Shown here piece by piece: positions 56,882 through 64,000 of a stretch of DNA of 64,000 nucleotides. The translations under genes and the position numbers were made by a program. The stretch covers positions 1 through 64,000 of the forward strand of contig CAMDFD010000005.1 of assembly GCA_945897365.1 (NCBI GenBank), in the 5' to 3' direction. Position 1 is the first letter of the stretch. Every line of letters starts with the position of its first letter. The stretch is from Bordetella parapertussis (GTDB taxonomy: Bacteria; Pseudomonadota; Gammaproteobacteria; Burkholderiales; Burkholderiaceae_B). The notes under the pieces were generated by a model. The model was given only the letters and a program-made list of their open reading frames with translations, was not told the DNA's origin and ran no database searches.

Positions 56882-57757
56882 ATGACAGACTCTAAAGATT
56901 ACGTCCCCCCCAAGGTTTGGACTTGGGAACAGCCCAACGGCGGCGCTTTTGCGCATATTAATCGGCCGATCGCCGGACCGACGCACGACAAAGTACTACC
57001 CGTTGGCAAGCACCCTCTGCAACTGTATTCGTTGGGCACACCTAATGGCGTCAAGGTCACGATCTTGCTCGAAGAATTGCTGGCGCTGGGGCACGTAGGC
57101 GCTGAATATGATGCTTGGCTCATCAATATCCGTGAAGGCGATCAGTTCGGCTCGGGTTTCGTAGATATCAACCCAAACTCAAAAATCCCAGCGCTGTTTG
57201 ACCGCAGTGGCGCTCAGCCGGTGCGCGTGTTTGAATCCGGCGCGATCTTACTTTACCTGTCTGATAAATTTCAAGCTTTTCTGCCTAAAGCGGGTGCCGC
57301 CCGCACCGAGGCTTTGAATTGGCTGTTCTGGCAAATGGGGAGTGCGCCGTATTTGGGCGGCGGGTTTGGTCATTTCTACGCCTACGCACCCGCTAAGTTT
57401 CAATACCCCATTGATCGTTTCACGATGGAAACCAAGCGCCAGCTTGACGTCCTTGACCGTCGCCTGGCCGTTAGTGAATACTTGGGTGGCGATCAATATA
57501 CGATCGCCGATATTGCGGTGTTTCCCTGGTACGGCGGGTTGGTGAAAGGTTGGTTGTATGGAGCGGCCGAGTTTTTGAGCGTGCAAGACTACAAGCATGT
57601 TCAACGCTGGGCCGAGACTGTGTACAGTCGGCCCGCCGTTCAGCGCGGGCGCATGGTCAACCGTATGCAGGGCGAGCCTTCAGAACAACTGCGTGAACGC
57701 CACGACGCCAGCGACTTTGACACTAAAACGCAAGACAAGATTCAAGCTGCAAGCTAG
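56882..57757 (+). CDS. yghU: Glutathione-dependent disulfide-bond oxidoreductase YghU
   Basis: The 291-residue protein has the Nu-class glutathione transferase signature: PPKVWTWEQPNGGAFAHINR at the N-terminus, HPLQLYSLGTPNGVKVTILL, and DINPNSKIPALFDRSG, with GSAPYLGGGFGHFYAYAP in the C-terminal domain. YghU reduces disulfides such as 2-hydroxyethyl disulfide using two glutathiones and has some peroxidase activity. It is cytoplasmic and stands as a single gene. Confidence 0.92.
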   Translation: MTDSKDYVPPKVWTWEQPNGGAFAHINRPIAGPTHDKVLPVGKHPLQLYSLGTPNGVKVTILLEELLALGHVGAEYDAWLINIREGDQFGSGFVDINPNSKIPALFDRSGAQPVRVFESGAILLYLSDKFQAFLPKAGAARTEALNWLFWQMGSAPYLGGGFGHFYAYAPAKFQYPIDRFTMETKRQLDVLDRRLAVSEYLGGDQYTIADIAVFPWYGGLVKGWLYGAAEFLSVQDYKHVQRWAETVYSRPAVQRGRMVNRMQGEPSEQLRERHDASDFDTKTQDKIQAAS

Positions 57758-57822
57758 TTTGCGAAGTGACCATTAAACATAAATAGTTATTAACTTTATG
57801 ATTAATTTGCTAATATCTATTT

Positions 57823-58062
57823 ATGCCAAAGATATCGCAAGCCCTTTTGATGATGCCGCCCCTAGTGCAGGCGCACCTGCGTCAGCTCGGCGAAGACCTG
57901 ACCATCGCACGCAAGCGACGTGGCGAGTCTCGTCGGCATTGGGCTGAGCGGATCGGAGTGTCGGAGCCAACGCTCATGCGTATGGAGAAAGGCGACCCTT
58001 CCGTGGCGTTTGGGATCTACGCGACGGCGCTTTGGCTGCCCAGGGTACGGAATCAACCCTAA
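57823..58062 (+). pseudogene. Truncated hipB-like XRE regulator
   Basis: The frame reads PPLVQAHLRQLGEDLTIARK, RRHWAERIGVSEPTLMRMEK and GDPSVAFGIYATALWL, the typical HipB-type helix-turn-helix. It then breaks at about 58033 (PRVRNQP, stop) where intact homologues continue. The remaining helix-turn-helix might still fold. What follows in another frame is hipA C-terminal sequence, so a deletion has joined the two genes. Confidence 0.6.
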
Positions 58063-58186
58063 AAATGCGATCTCCGAACATACTTTGTTTGGCTTAACGT
58101 ATGACGAGGCTGCTGCAGAAATCGCACGGGTTTTCCGTTGTGATGAAGGTTGGGTAAAGCACTTGCTAGTTCACCGTGATGCCTGA
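58046..58186 (+). pseudogene. hipA-like C-terminal remnant
   Basis: In the frame next to the hipB remnant: GINPKNAISEHTLFGLTYDE then AAAEIARVFRCDEGWVKHLL and a stop at 58184. The AISEHxxFGLxxDEAAAEIxxV pattern resembles the last helix region of HipA kinases. The kinase core is gone. The end overlaps the convergent Bug gene by 21 bp. Confidence 0.5.
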
Positions 58187-59161
58187 CTGCTGAATGAGAT
58201 CCACCCAACGCTGGTAATCCTTGCGAACGAAATCACCGAACTCGGCGGATGATTTGGGCGGGGATGGATCAACAACAAGCAACTCCAACCCTTTTCGGAC
58301 GGAATCAATCTTGAGAGCACTCAAAAGTGATTCATGGAGTTTTTCAACAATATTTTTAGGGGTACCAAGCGGTGCAAACAAACCCCACCAAGTTTTATTG
58401 ACTAATTCACCGTAACCGAGCTCTTTAAAAGTAGGTACGTTGCTAAATGCCTTCTGGCGGGTTTCAGAGGTTTGTGCTAATGCAACAAGTTTGCCACTGT
58501 TGACCAAGGGCATCACAGCCGGCGGGGTTACAAACATCATATCGATCCTGCCACCCAGCAAATCGTTCACCGCGGGCCCCGTTCCTTTGTAAGGAATATG
58601 CAGTACCTCAACATCAAATTTTTTACCGAAAGAATAACCATCAAAATGCTGAGACAAGCCTATCCCTGGTGAACCATACGAAACAGTATTCTTCTTTTTG
58701 GACACTGCAACCCATTCATTTAAGGTATTAATATTTTTCTCAGGTGTAATGACGAGGATGTTTGATGACGAACCAATCTCACCGATCGGTGCAAAGTCAG
58801 TAAATGGATCGTAGGGTTTGGGTTTGCGCAGCGCAGGGACGATACCGTGGGTCGATACATGGCCAATCATAAAGGTGTAGCCGTCAGGTTTCGCGCGCAT
58901 CAACATTTGCACCCCCAACGAACCCGAAGCACCTGCTCGGTTTTCTACGACCACAGACTGATTCCACATTTTCGTGAACTGATCCGCTAAGAGCCTTGCA
59001 ATCTGATCAGTCCCACTCCCAGCGGGTCCAGGAACAACAAAAGTCACAGGTGCATTAGGAAAGGACTGAGCCTGAACCGTCATACTCAACATCGCCACGA
59101 CACAAACTGCGATGGCAGTCAGTCCGCGCAACATCATAGATGTATTGAAACGATTTATCAT
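58166..59161 (-). CDS. Bug/TctC-family periplasmic solute-binding protein
   Basis: The 331-residue protein has a signal peptide ending TVQAQS, then FPNAPVTFVVPGPAGSGTDQ, KPDGYTFMIGHVSTHG and TWWGLFAPLGTPKNIVEKLH. ATG 59161 is followed by further ATGs, at 59137 and 59134, that would also leave a signal. It lies 32 bp downstream of the TauD-like gene on the same strand, so the two form an operon divergent from the GntR regulator. Confidence 0.93.
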   Translation of the reverse strand: MINRFNTSMMLRGLTAIAVCVVAMLSMTVQAQSFPNAPVTFVVPGPAGSGTDQIARLLADQFTKMWNQSVVVENRAGASGSLGVQMLMRAKPDGYTFMIGHVSTHGIVPALRKPKPYDPFTDFAPIGEIGSSSNILVITPEKNINTLNEWVAVSKKKNTVSYGSPGIGLSQHFDGYSFGKKFDVEVLHIPYKGTGPAVNDLLGGRIDMMFVTPPAVMPLVNSGKLVALAQTSETRQKAFSNVPTFKELGYGELVNKTWWGLFAPLGTPKNIVEKLHESLLSALKIDSVRKGLELLVVDPSPPKSSAEFGDFVRKDYQRWVDLIQQSGITVN

Positions 59162-59193
59162 TTAAGTTATCCGTTGTACAAAGGTTGGATGCA

Positions 59194-60084
59194 TCAAGCA
59201 GCTAAAACTTTTTCACCTGAAATTTGAGTACGCAACATTAATCTCCTGCTCGATGTGTCAAATGCTTCTCTTCGGTGCATCGTACATCTGTTATCCCACA
59301 GCACCATATCACCGAGTTGCCATTTTTGACCCCAGGAGAATTTTGGCTGCGTCACGTGTGACCATAATTGATTTAACAGGTCTTCACTTTCAGACAAAGA
59401 TAAACCTGGGATATAGGCCCCCCTCCGACGACCTAAAAATAAACTTTGACGTTGACTGACTGGATGAAGGCGCACTAAAGGATGTCGTGCACCAACCGTT
59501 TGCGTTGGGTCATCGATATCTTTGAAACCCTTTCTTAACTCACCAGCGCTATTGCGACTTGCATCGTGAATGCAGAACAGAGTCTTGATCTTTTCTTTTA
59601 ATTCTGGACTGAGTGTCTCATAGGCATCGTACATATTTGTAAAGTATGTATCGCCTCCGCTTGGCGGAAGCTCAACAGCATAGAGACAGCTTCCTTTTGG
59701 CGGTTGATCGACATAGGTCATATCTGAATGCCATACCGCCTCATACGCACCAAGCCCACCGATGGGCTTTCCATCCATCAACACATTAGAAATGATCGTG
59801 ATCTCTGGCTTATCAACGTCAAAATAGGGATTTGTTTCTGAAGTGCTGATGGGTCGAACATCCAAGTTGCCAAAGTTTTTAGAAAACATAATCAAATCAT
59901 CCGCTGAGAGCTTGCCAACCCCCCGAAAGCGCAGTACCAAGTGGTCGGTCCAAGCTTGCTCAAGAGCCTCACGATCAGCATCATTTAAGGGTGTTGAAAA
60001 ATCAACACCCTCGACATTCGCGCCGAGCGCTCCGTCTAGCGGTGTAATTTTTATACTGTGACGCGAGGCAGCGACTTGATTCAT
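59194..60084 (-). CDS. TauD/TfdA-family Fe(II)/2-oxoglutarate dioxygenase
   Basis: The 296-residue protein has the iron triad in VWHSDMTYV (His119, Asp121) and TMHRREAF (His270), and the 2-oxoglutarate arginine in LMLRTQ (about 285). The N-terminal IKITPLDGALGANVEGVDFS is typical. Members hydroxylate taurine, aryloxyacetates or sulfate esters to release them. GGAGAC lies before the ATG. With the downstream Bug gene it probably forms an uptake and oxidation unit; the substrate is unknown. Confidence 0.93.
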   Translation of the reverse strand: MNQVAASRHSIKITPLDGALGANVEGVDFSTPLNDADREALEQAWTDHLVLRFRGVGKLSADDLIMFSKNFGNLDVRPISTSETNPYFDVDKPEITIISNVLMDGKPIGGLGAYEAVWHSDMTYVDQPPKGSCLYAVELPPSGGDTYFTNMYDAYETLSPELKEKIKTLFCIHDASRNSAGELRKGFKDIDDPTQTVGARHPLVRLHPVSQRQSLFLGRRRGAYIPGLSLSESEDLLNQLWSHVTQPKFSWGQKWQLGDMVLWDNRCTMHRREAFDTSSRRLMLRTQISGEKVLAA

Positions 60085-60285
60085 TTCGGTCTCCTATGAT
60101 GTTATGACGGGCGCTTACGCGATCGACTTCTTGATGTAAGCATCGTGTTATTTTTATTTGATTTTATAGTTATTTTTATACTCCATATTTAAATAGTGTT
60201 AACGATGAACAAACTTTATGAATAGATCTAGCGTTGTTTTTGAAGCATCTGAGTACAATTCGGTCAAATATCTCTGGTCTAACGC

Positions 60286-60975
60286 ATGATTCATCCAAAG
60301 TCTCTAAAGCCTATCGAGCGACGCACCCTCTGGGATCAGGCCTACCTGACTCTCAAAGCAGCGCTTCTTGAAGGGCGATACGCACCCGGTGCTCGGATCA
60401 TTTTGCGGGATGTGGCCGATGAGCTTGGGATTAGCCTGACCCCCGTTCGCGATGCGGTCAATCATTTGATCGCTGAAAAGGTGTTGGATCGTGGCGGAGT
60501 CGGTCAGGGTGGGGGAGCAACCGTTCCTCGGTTGGATGCGCAGCAGTTTGACCAACTGATGGCGATACGTTCAAGTCTGGAACCGCTAGCGACGGCTGCA
60601 GCGGCGCGTTTGGCAAAGGCCGAAGAGATTGAAGGGCTTGAACGCTCCATATTCGACATGAAAAAATCGATAGAGTCCGCTCAGGGTGCAAAATATCTTG
60701 CGGCGCACAACCGCTTTCATTTTGGTATTTACAAAATGAGTCAGTTGCCTATCGTTCAAGATGTCATCGAAGGCGCTTGGCTAAGGTGCGGACCGACATT
60801 AAACCTTGCCCTGCCAGAATATAAGCCAGGGTTAAAACGTTACACACATCATGTCGACGCCCTCAATGCCCTCAAAGAGCGAGACGCGGATAAAGCTGCG
60901 GCTGCGATTCATGCAGACATTGAAAGTGCTCGCGCAGATGTCTATGCTTTGCTGATCGACAGACAACAGAACTAA
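60286..60975 (+). CDS. GntR-family (FCD/VanR-type) transcriptional regulator
   Basis: The 229-residue protein has the GntR winged helix at about residues 14-80 (LWDQAYLTLKAALLEGRYAP, LRDVADELGISLTPVRDAVN) and a helical FCD ligand domain from about 90 with metal-type residues in HNRFHFGIYKM and THHVDALNAL. It is divergent from the TauD-Bug operon and just upstream of the Bug/enolase/FAH operon. The 22-bp palindrome at 61018-61039 is its likely site. Confidence 0.92.
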   Translation: MIHPKSLKPIERRTLWDQAYLTLKAALLEGRYAPGARIILRDVADELGISLTPVRDAVNHLIAEKVLDRGGVGQGGGATVPRLDAQQFDQLMAIRSSLEPLATAAAARLAKAEEIEGLERSIFDMKKSIESAQGAKYLAAHNRFHFGIYKMSQLPIVQDVIEGAWLRCGPTLNLALPEYKPGLKRYTHHVDALNALKERDADKAAAAIHADIESARADVYALLIDRQQN

Positions 60976-61017
60976 TTTTTGCTTTAACTGTAGGTGGGTT
61001 GTACTCAATGTATTAAT

Positions 61018-61039
61018 GTTGTATGTTATAACAAACAAC
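61018..61039. promoter_or_regulatory. 22-bp palindrome before the Bug/enolase/FAH operon (GntR operator candidate)
   Basis: GTTGTATGTTATAACAAACA plus AC: 10 of 11 base pairs of the dyad match around the core GTTATAAC. It lies 40 bp upstream of ATG 61079. The TTGT...ACAA outer arms fit GntR/FadR-type sites. Confidence 0.65.
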
Positions 61040-61078
61040 AAATAGAAGTTCCATTTATTGAACTAGGAGACAGTTGAA

Positions 61079-62068
61079 ATGAAACAGAACATTTTTTCAA
61101 GCATTGCACGTTCGCTACTGGGATCATTGGTTGCACTGACGGTTGCGGCACCTGTGCTCGCACAGGCAACTTTTCCGAACAGGGAGATTCGTCTGATCGT
61201 GCCATGGAATGCAGGCGGTTCAAATGACATTTCTGCACGCGCCTTGTCGAGTATTCTCGGTGAAAAAGGGATCAGGGTTGTGGTGGAAAACGTTGCAGGC
61301 GCAACAGGCTCAATCGGCATGACGCGTGTCGCAAGGGCAGAACCAGATGGCTACACCATTGGGATGGGCACGAGTTCGACGTTGGCGTTGATTGCACAAA
61401 ATCTGACACCTTTGCGCAATGCTGAATTTGCTTCGATCGCAAGAGTGACAACAGATCCCTTGCTGCTTGTCGTGCCTTACAACAGTCCGGCTAAAAATCT
61501 GGAGGAGTTCATCGCTTACGTGAAAAAAAATCCAGGCAAAGTATCGATTGGTACGCCTGGCAGCAATAATTTGAATCATATTTTTGCCTTGATGACAGGT
61601 CGTGTTGCGGGCAGTGAGGTTATCGTGGCGCCTTATACAGGCGGATCCCGCGTGCTTGCAGATTTGGCGGGTGGTCAGATTAATGCCGCAGTGCTTAAGC
61701 CTTCGGAAAGTAAGGCGCAGATTGATGGCAAGTTGGTGCGAGCATTGGGTGTATTTGCTAACGAGCCATTGCAGGCGATGCCAGGCGTTCCAACGTTCAA
61801 GTCCAAGGGTTATGACGTCTTTCCTTATGGTCCTCTAGTTCAGATGGCTTACTTGGTCGCACCCGCAAAAACACCACAGGCAGTCCAAGATCGTTTAATT
61901 GCGATTTTTAGCGAAGCGATCCAAAGCGATCGTTTCAAAAAACTCTCGGCTGATGGAAGTGCGGTTGTCGACAACCTAACCGGAGGAGCCCTGAATAAAG
62001 AGGTTGCTGGCGTGACGGCGGCACTGGTAGAGGTTGGACAGAAAGTATTCGCTAATCAAAAGAAATAA
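61079..62068 (+). CDS. Bug/TctC-family periplasmic solute-binding protein
   Basis: The 329-residue protein has a signal peptide ending PVLAQA, then FPNREIRLIVPWNAGGSNDI, EPDGYTIGMGTSS and VPTFKSKGYDVFPYG. AGGAGACAGTTGA precedes the ATG. It is the first gene of an operon with the enolase-superfamily gene 43 bp downstream. The substrate is probably a sugar acid, from that partner. Confidence 0.93.
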   Translation: MKQNIFSSIARSLLGSLVALTVAAPVLAQATFPNREIRLIVPWNAGGSNDISARALSSILGEKGIRVVVENVAGATGSIGMTRVARAEPDGYTIGMGTSSTLALIAQNLTPLRNAEFASIARVTTDPLLLVVPYNSPAKNLEEFIAYVKKNPGKVSIGTPGSNNLNHIFALMTGRVAGSEVIVAPYTGGSRVLADLAGGQINAAVLKPSESKAQIDGKLVRALGVFANEPLQAMPGVPTFKSKGYDVFPYGPLVQMAYLVAPAKTPQAVQDRLIAIFSEAIQSDRFKKLSADGSAVVDNLTGGALNKEVAGVTAALVEVGQKVFANQKK

Positions 62069-62111
62069 AAACATACAGACCTTAGAACCCATCTCGGATC
62101 AAATAGAACCC

Positions 62112-63254
62112 ATGAGCATTATTAAAAAAGTGACTTGCCATGTCGTGGCAGCCCCAGTCCAACGGCCTTTCACCTCCTCAAGAGGGTGGCTTTATAAGAC
62201 GAGAGGATCTTGCATTGTTGAGATTGAAACCAACGATGGCATCGTCGGTTGGGGTGAGTGTTACGGGCCTTCACAAGTTGCACGTGCGTTTATTGAGACA
62301 CAACTGGCACCTCACATTATTGGACGGGATGCGTTCGACGTTGAGGTGATTTGGGAGTATCTCTATAACCGTATCAAGGACTATGGTGGACGAGGAATGG
62401 TGACCAGTGCGATGAGTGGCATTGATATTGCGCTTTGGGACATTATTGGTAAGTCAGTGGGTAAACCTATTCACAAACTGATCGGTGGCTCATATCGAAC
62501 AGAAGTGACTTGCTATGCTACCGGACTCTATTTCATTGATATGAATAGATTGATTGAAGAGGCCGTCGAAGAAGCCTTGGGATACCAAGAAGAGGGTTTC
62601 ACTGCGATCAAGATGAAAATCGGTCTGGGCGATATGAAGCTCGACCTCGAGCGCGTGGCGGCTGTTCGCAAAGCCCTCGGTGATAAGGCGCGACTCATGG
62701 TAGATGCTAATCACTGTTTTACGGTTCCCCAGGCGATCCGTCTCGGTCGGGAGCTTGAAAAGCTGGGTGTAGAGTGGTTTGAAGAGCCTATTTCTCCAGA
62801 GGATCTTGACGGCTATGTTGAAGTCACTCGGGCTTTGGATATGGCTGTAGCCGGGGGCGAAAATGAGTTCACGCGCTGGGGCTTCAGAGATATCGTTGTG
62901 CGAAAGGCAATGGATATTATTCAGCCGGATGTCTGCGCAGCAGGCGGCATCAGTGAGTGCCGCAAGATTGCTACGTTGGCGAGCGCCCATGGCGTCGAGT
63001 GTGTGCCGCATGCCTGGGGCTCAGCGATTGGGTTAGCGGCAACCTTACACTTTTTGGGCGCACTTCCTGATCAACCTCCAAGCTATCGTCCCTTTCCCCC
63101 TTTGCTCGAGTTTGAGCAATGTGAAAATCCTTTCCGTGACTACTTGTCAGTCGAGCCAATCGTTCAGAAAAAGGGCATTGTTCAAATTCCAACGGGTCCG
63201 GGACTCGGAATTGAGATCAAGCGTGAAATACTAGACAAGTATCGCGTAGCCTAA
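62112..63254 (+). CDS. Mandelate racemase/muconate lactonizing enzyme-family protein
   Basis: From ATG 62112 the 380-residue protein has the enolase-superfamily active site: IKMKIG (Lys167, Lys169), MVDANHCF (Asp198), WFEEPI (Glu224), GGENEF (Glu250) and CVPHAWGS (His300). The KxK motif plus late histidine points to the mandelate racemase group, which includes many acid-sugar dehydratases. With the Bug receptor upstream and the fumarylacetoacetase-family gene downstream it forms a sugar-acid breakdown route. The exact sugar acid is not predictable. Confidence 0.93.
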   Translation: MSIIKKVTCHVVAAPVQRPFTSSRGWLYKTRGSCIVEIETNDGIVGWGECYGPSQVARAFIETQLAPHIIGRDAFDVEVIWEYLYNRIKDYGGRGMVTSAMSGIDIALWDIIGKSVGKPIHKLIGGSYRTEVTCYATGLYFIDMNRLIEEAVEEALGYQEEGFTAIKMKIGLGDMKLDLERVAAVRKALGDKARLMVDANHCFTVPQAIRLGRELEKLGVEWFEEPISPEDLDGYVEVTRALDMAVAGGENEFTRWGFRDIVVRKAMDIIQPDVCAAGGISECRKIATLASAHGVECVPHAWGSAIGLAATLHFLGALPDQPPSYRPFPPLLEFEQCENPFRDYLSVEPIVQKKGIVQIPTGPGLGIEIKREILDKYRVA

Positions 63255-63286
63255 ATATTTAGGCATCTCACTTCAAAATTTGAAGG
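63251..63286. repeat. Two adjacent short palindromes
   Basis: CCTAAATATTTAGG at 63251-63264 (includes the stop codon of the enolase-family gene) and CTTCAAAATTTGAAG at 63272-63286. Neither is followed by a T-run. They may slow RNA decay or partly separate the two genes. Confidence 0.4.
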
Positions 63287-63302
63287 ATCAAGGATATCGT
63301 TC

Positions 63303-64000
63303 ATGCGCTTTGTTACCTTTGTTTCAAAATCAAGCAGCAATATTGGTAAAAGTGAGAGCACCCCTCGCGCAGGGGTGCTTTTTACTGACTCACACCAGGT
63401 CCTCGATCTGGGTCACGAAGCTTGTTTGGATTTGCTTGGTTCTACTCGACCTTGTTTGCTGACGATGATCGAGCAGGGCTTGCAGGTTTGGCAGTCGCGC
63501 ATTCATGCCTACCGGTTTTCTGAGCAAGCGCTCGTGCCGCTTCAGTCAGTTCAACTCTTAGCACCCTTGCTAAGACCTGGAAAAGTCATGGGTGCTGCTT
63601 TTAACTTTCGCGATGCCTTAGCGGAGAGAGGCATGGCGCCACCGGCTGAGCCCGTCGTTTTCTTTCGCTCCGGGCAAACGGTCATCGGTCCAGATGAGGC
63701 AATACTTATTCCCCCTGATGTGGGAGATGTGGCTTACGAAGGTGAACTCGCTGCCATTATTGGACGCAGAGCCTTGTGCGTATCAGAAGCTGAGGCAATG
63801 ACCTATGTTGCTGGTTATACGATTCACAATGATGTGAGTGGATCAGGCTTGCTCAAGCGAGATGGTGGAAATTTTTTGCGTGGCAAAAATTTGCCTGCAA
63901 CCGCTCCACTGGGTCCATGGATTGCGACTCCGGATGAGGTGGTGGATCCGCATCAAATTAGAATCAAACTTGAGGTAGATGGACGCGTGCTACAAGACGG
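63303..64000 (+). CDS. Fumarylacetoacetate hydrolase-family protein (partial, C-terminus outside window)
   Basis: From ATG 63303 the frame is open to the right edge (232 residues). It has the FAH-family N-terminal part, then VMGAAFNFRDALAERG, VVFFRSGQTVIGPDEAILIP, VAYEGELAAIIGRRA with the metal-binding Glu pair, and YTIHNDVSGSGLL with Asp. Relatives include 2-keto-3-deoxy-sugar-acid dehydratases and acylpyruvases, so it probably acts on the product of the enolase-family enzyme. It is the third gene of that operon. Metal-site residues visible so far are intact. Confidence 0.9.
   Translation, partial: MRFVTFVSKSSSNIGKSESTPRAGVLFTDSHQVLDLGHEACLDLLGSTRPCLLTMIEQGLQVWQSRIHAYRFSEQALVPLQSVQLLAPLLRPGKVMGAAFNFRDALAERGMAPPAEPVVFFRSGQTVIGPDEAILIPPDVGDVAYEGELAAIIGRRALCVSEAEAMTYVAGYTIHNDVSGSGLLKRDGGNFLRGKNLPATAPLGPWIATPDEVVDPHQIRIKLEVDGRVLQD

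Noticed and set aside
1..64000. CRISPR arrays, prophage structural genes, rRNA operons, replication origins
   Set aside because: No regularly spaced repeats, capsid or tail genes, rRNA-like stretches, or DnaA-box/iteron clusters were found on reading.

Overview
The window reads as chromosome of a betaproteobacterium of the order Burkholderiales, most like an Alcaligenaceae relative with moderate GC. The grounds are seven Bug/TctC-type periplasmic binding proteins (a hallmark expansion of that group), a tRNA-Asn fragment that matches betaproteobacterial tRNA-Asn from memory, and the style of the catabolic genes. No rRNA, intact tRNA, IS element, prophage core or CRISPR array is visible.

Layout. 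1-2164: end of a catabolic cluster (Bug protein, aldehyde dehydrogenase). 2.3-8.9 kb: defence-like island with a nucleotidyltransferase-fold protein, two HNH-type proteins, a methyltransferase, and a divergent type II restriction-modification pair whose methyltransferase carries an N-terminal helix-turn-helix. 9-16.7 kb: small hypothetical, lipoprotein, Sel1-repeat and secreted genes, with partly duplicated and frameshifted copies. 16.7-18.9 kb: an Abi_2/AbiF-like HEPN gene preceded by a short terminated RNA, a tRNA-Asn 3' half, and an orphan MqsA antitoxin. 18.9-21.7 kb: two-subunit molybdenum hydroxylase. 21.7-25 kb: repeat-rich zone with copies of a small coiled-coil/membrane gene, an XRE regulator and a two-gene operon behind a terminated structured leader. 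25-34.9 kb: M20 peptidase, a sulfatase lipoprotein with its formylglycine-generating enzyme, a VIT/vWA protein with a MerR regulator, a wrecked MNT-HEPN toxin-antitoxin pair and a YtcJ-type amidohydrolase. 35-35.9 kb: VapBC.

36-51.9 kb is catabolic: Bug plus CaiB CoA-transferase; a six-gene dipeptide-type ABC transporter/MlrC peptidase operon divergent from an RpiR regulator; then an aminotransferase, Bug, phytanoyl-CoA-type dioxygenase, SDR and Bug run. 52.1-54.9 kb is a large S8 protease with RTX repeats. 55.1-64 kb holds further Bug genes, a toxin-antitoxin pair, YghU, a decayed hipBA, a TauD dioxygenase, and a GntR regulator divergent from TauD and upstream of a Bug / enolase-superfamily / fumarylacetoacetase-family operon with a 22-bp palindrome in front.

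The most notable signals are: (i) a roughly 350-bp repeat carrying a coiled-coil plus membrane-helix gene, found three times complete and at least once truncated, usually directly upstream of antitoxin genes; (ii) a terminated structured RNA whose two segments are complementary to the leader of the operon just downstream, in the manner of phage C4 RNA; (iii) an AbiF-type RNA with a near-consensus promoter; (iv) a perfect inverted repeat that contains both start codons of the restriction-modification pair; and (v) many toxin-antitoxin remnants.
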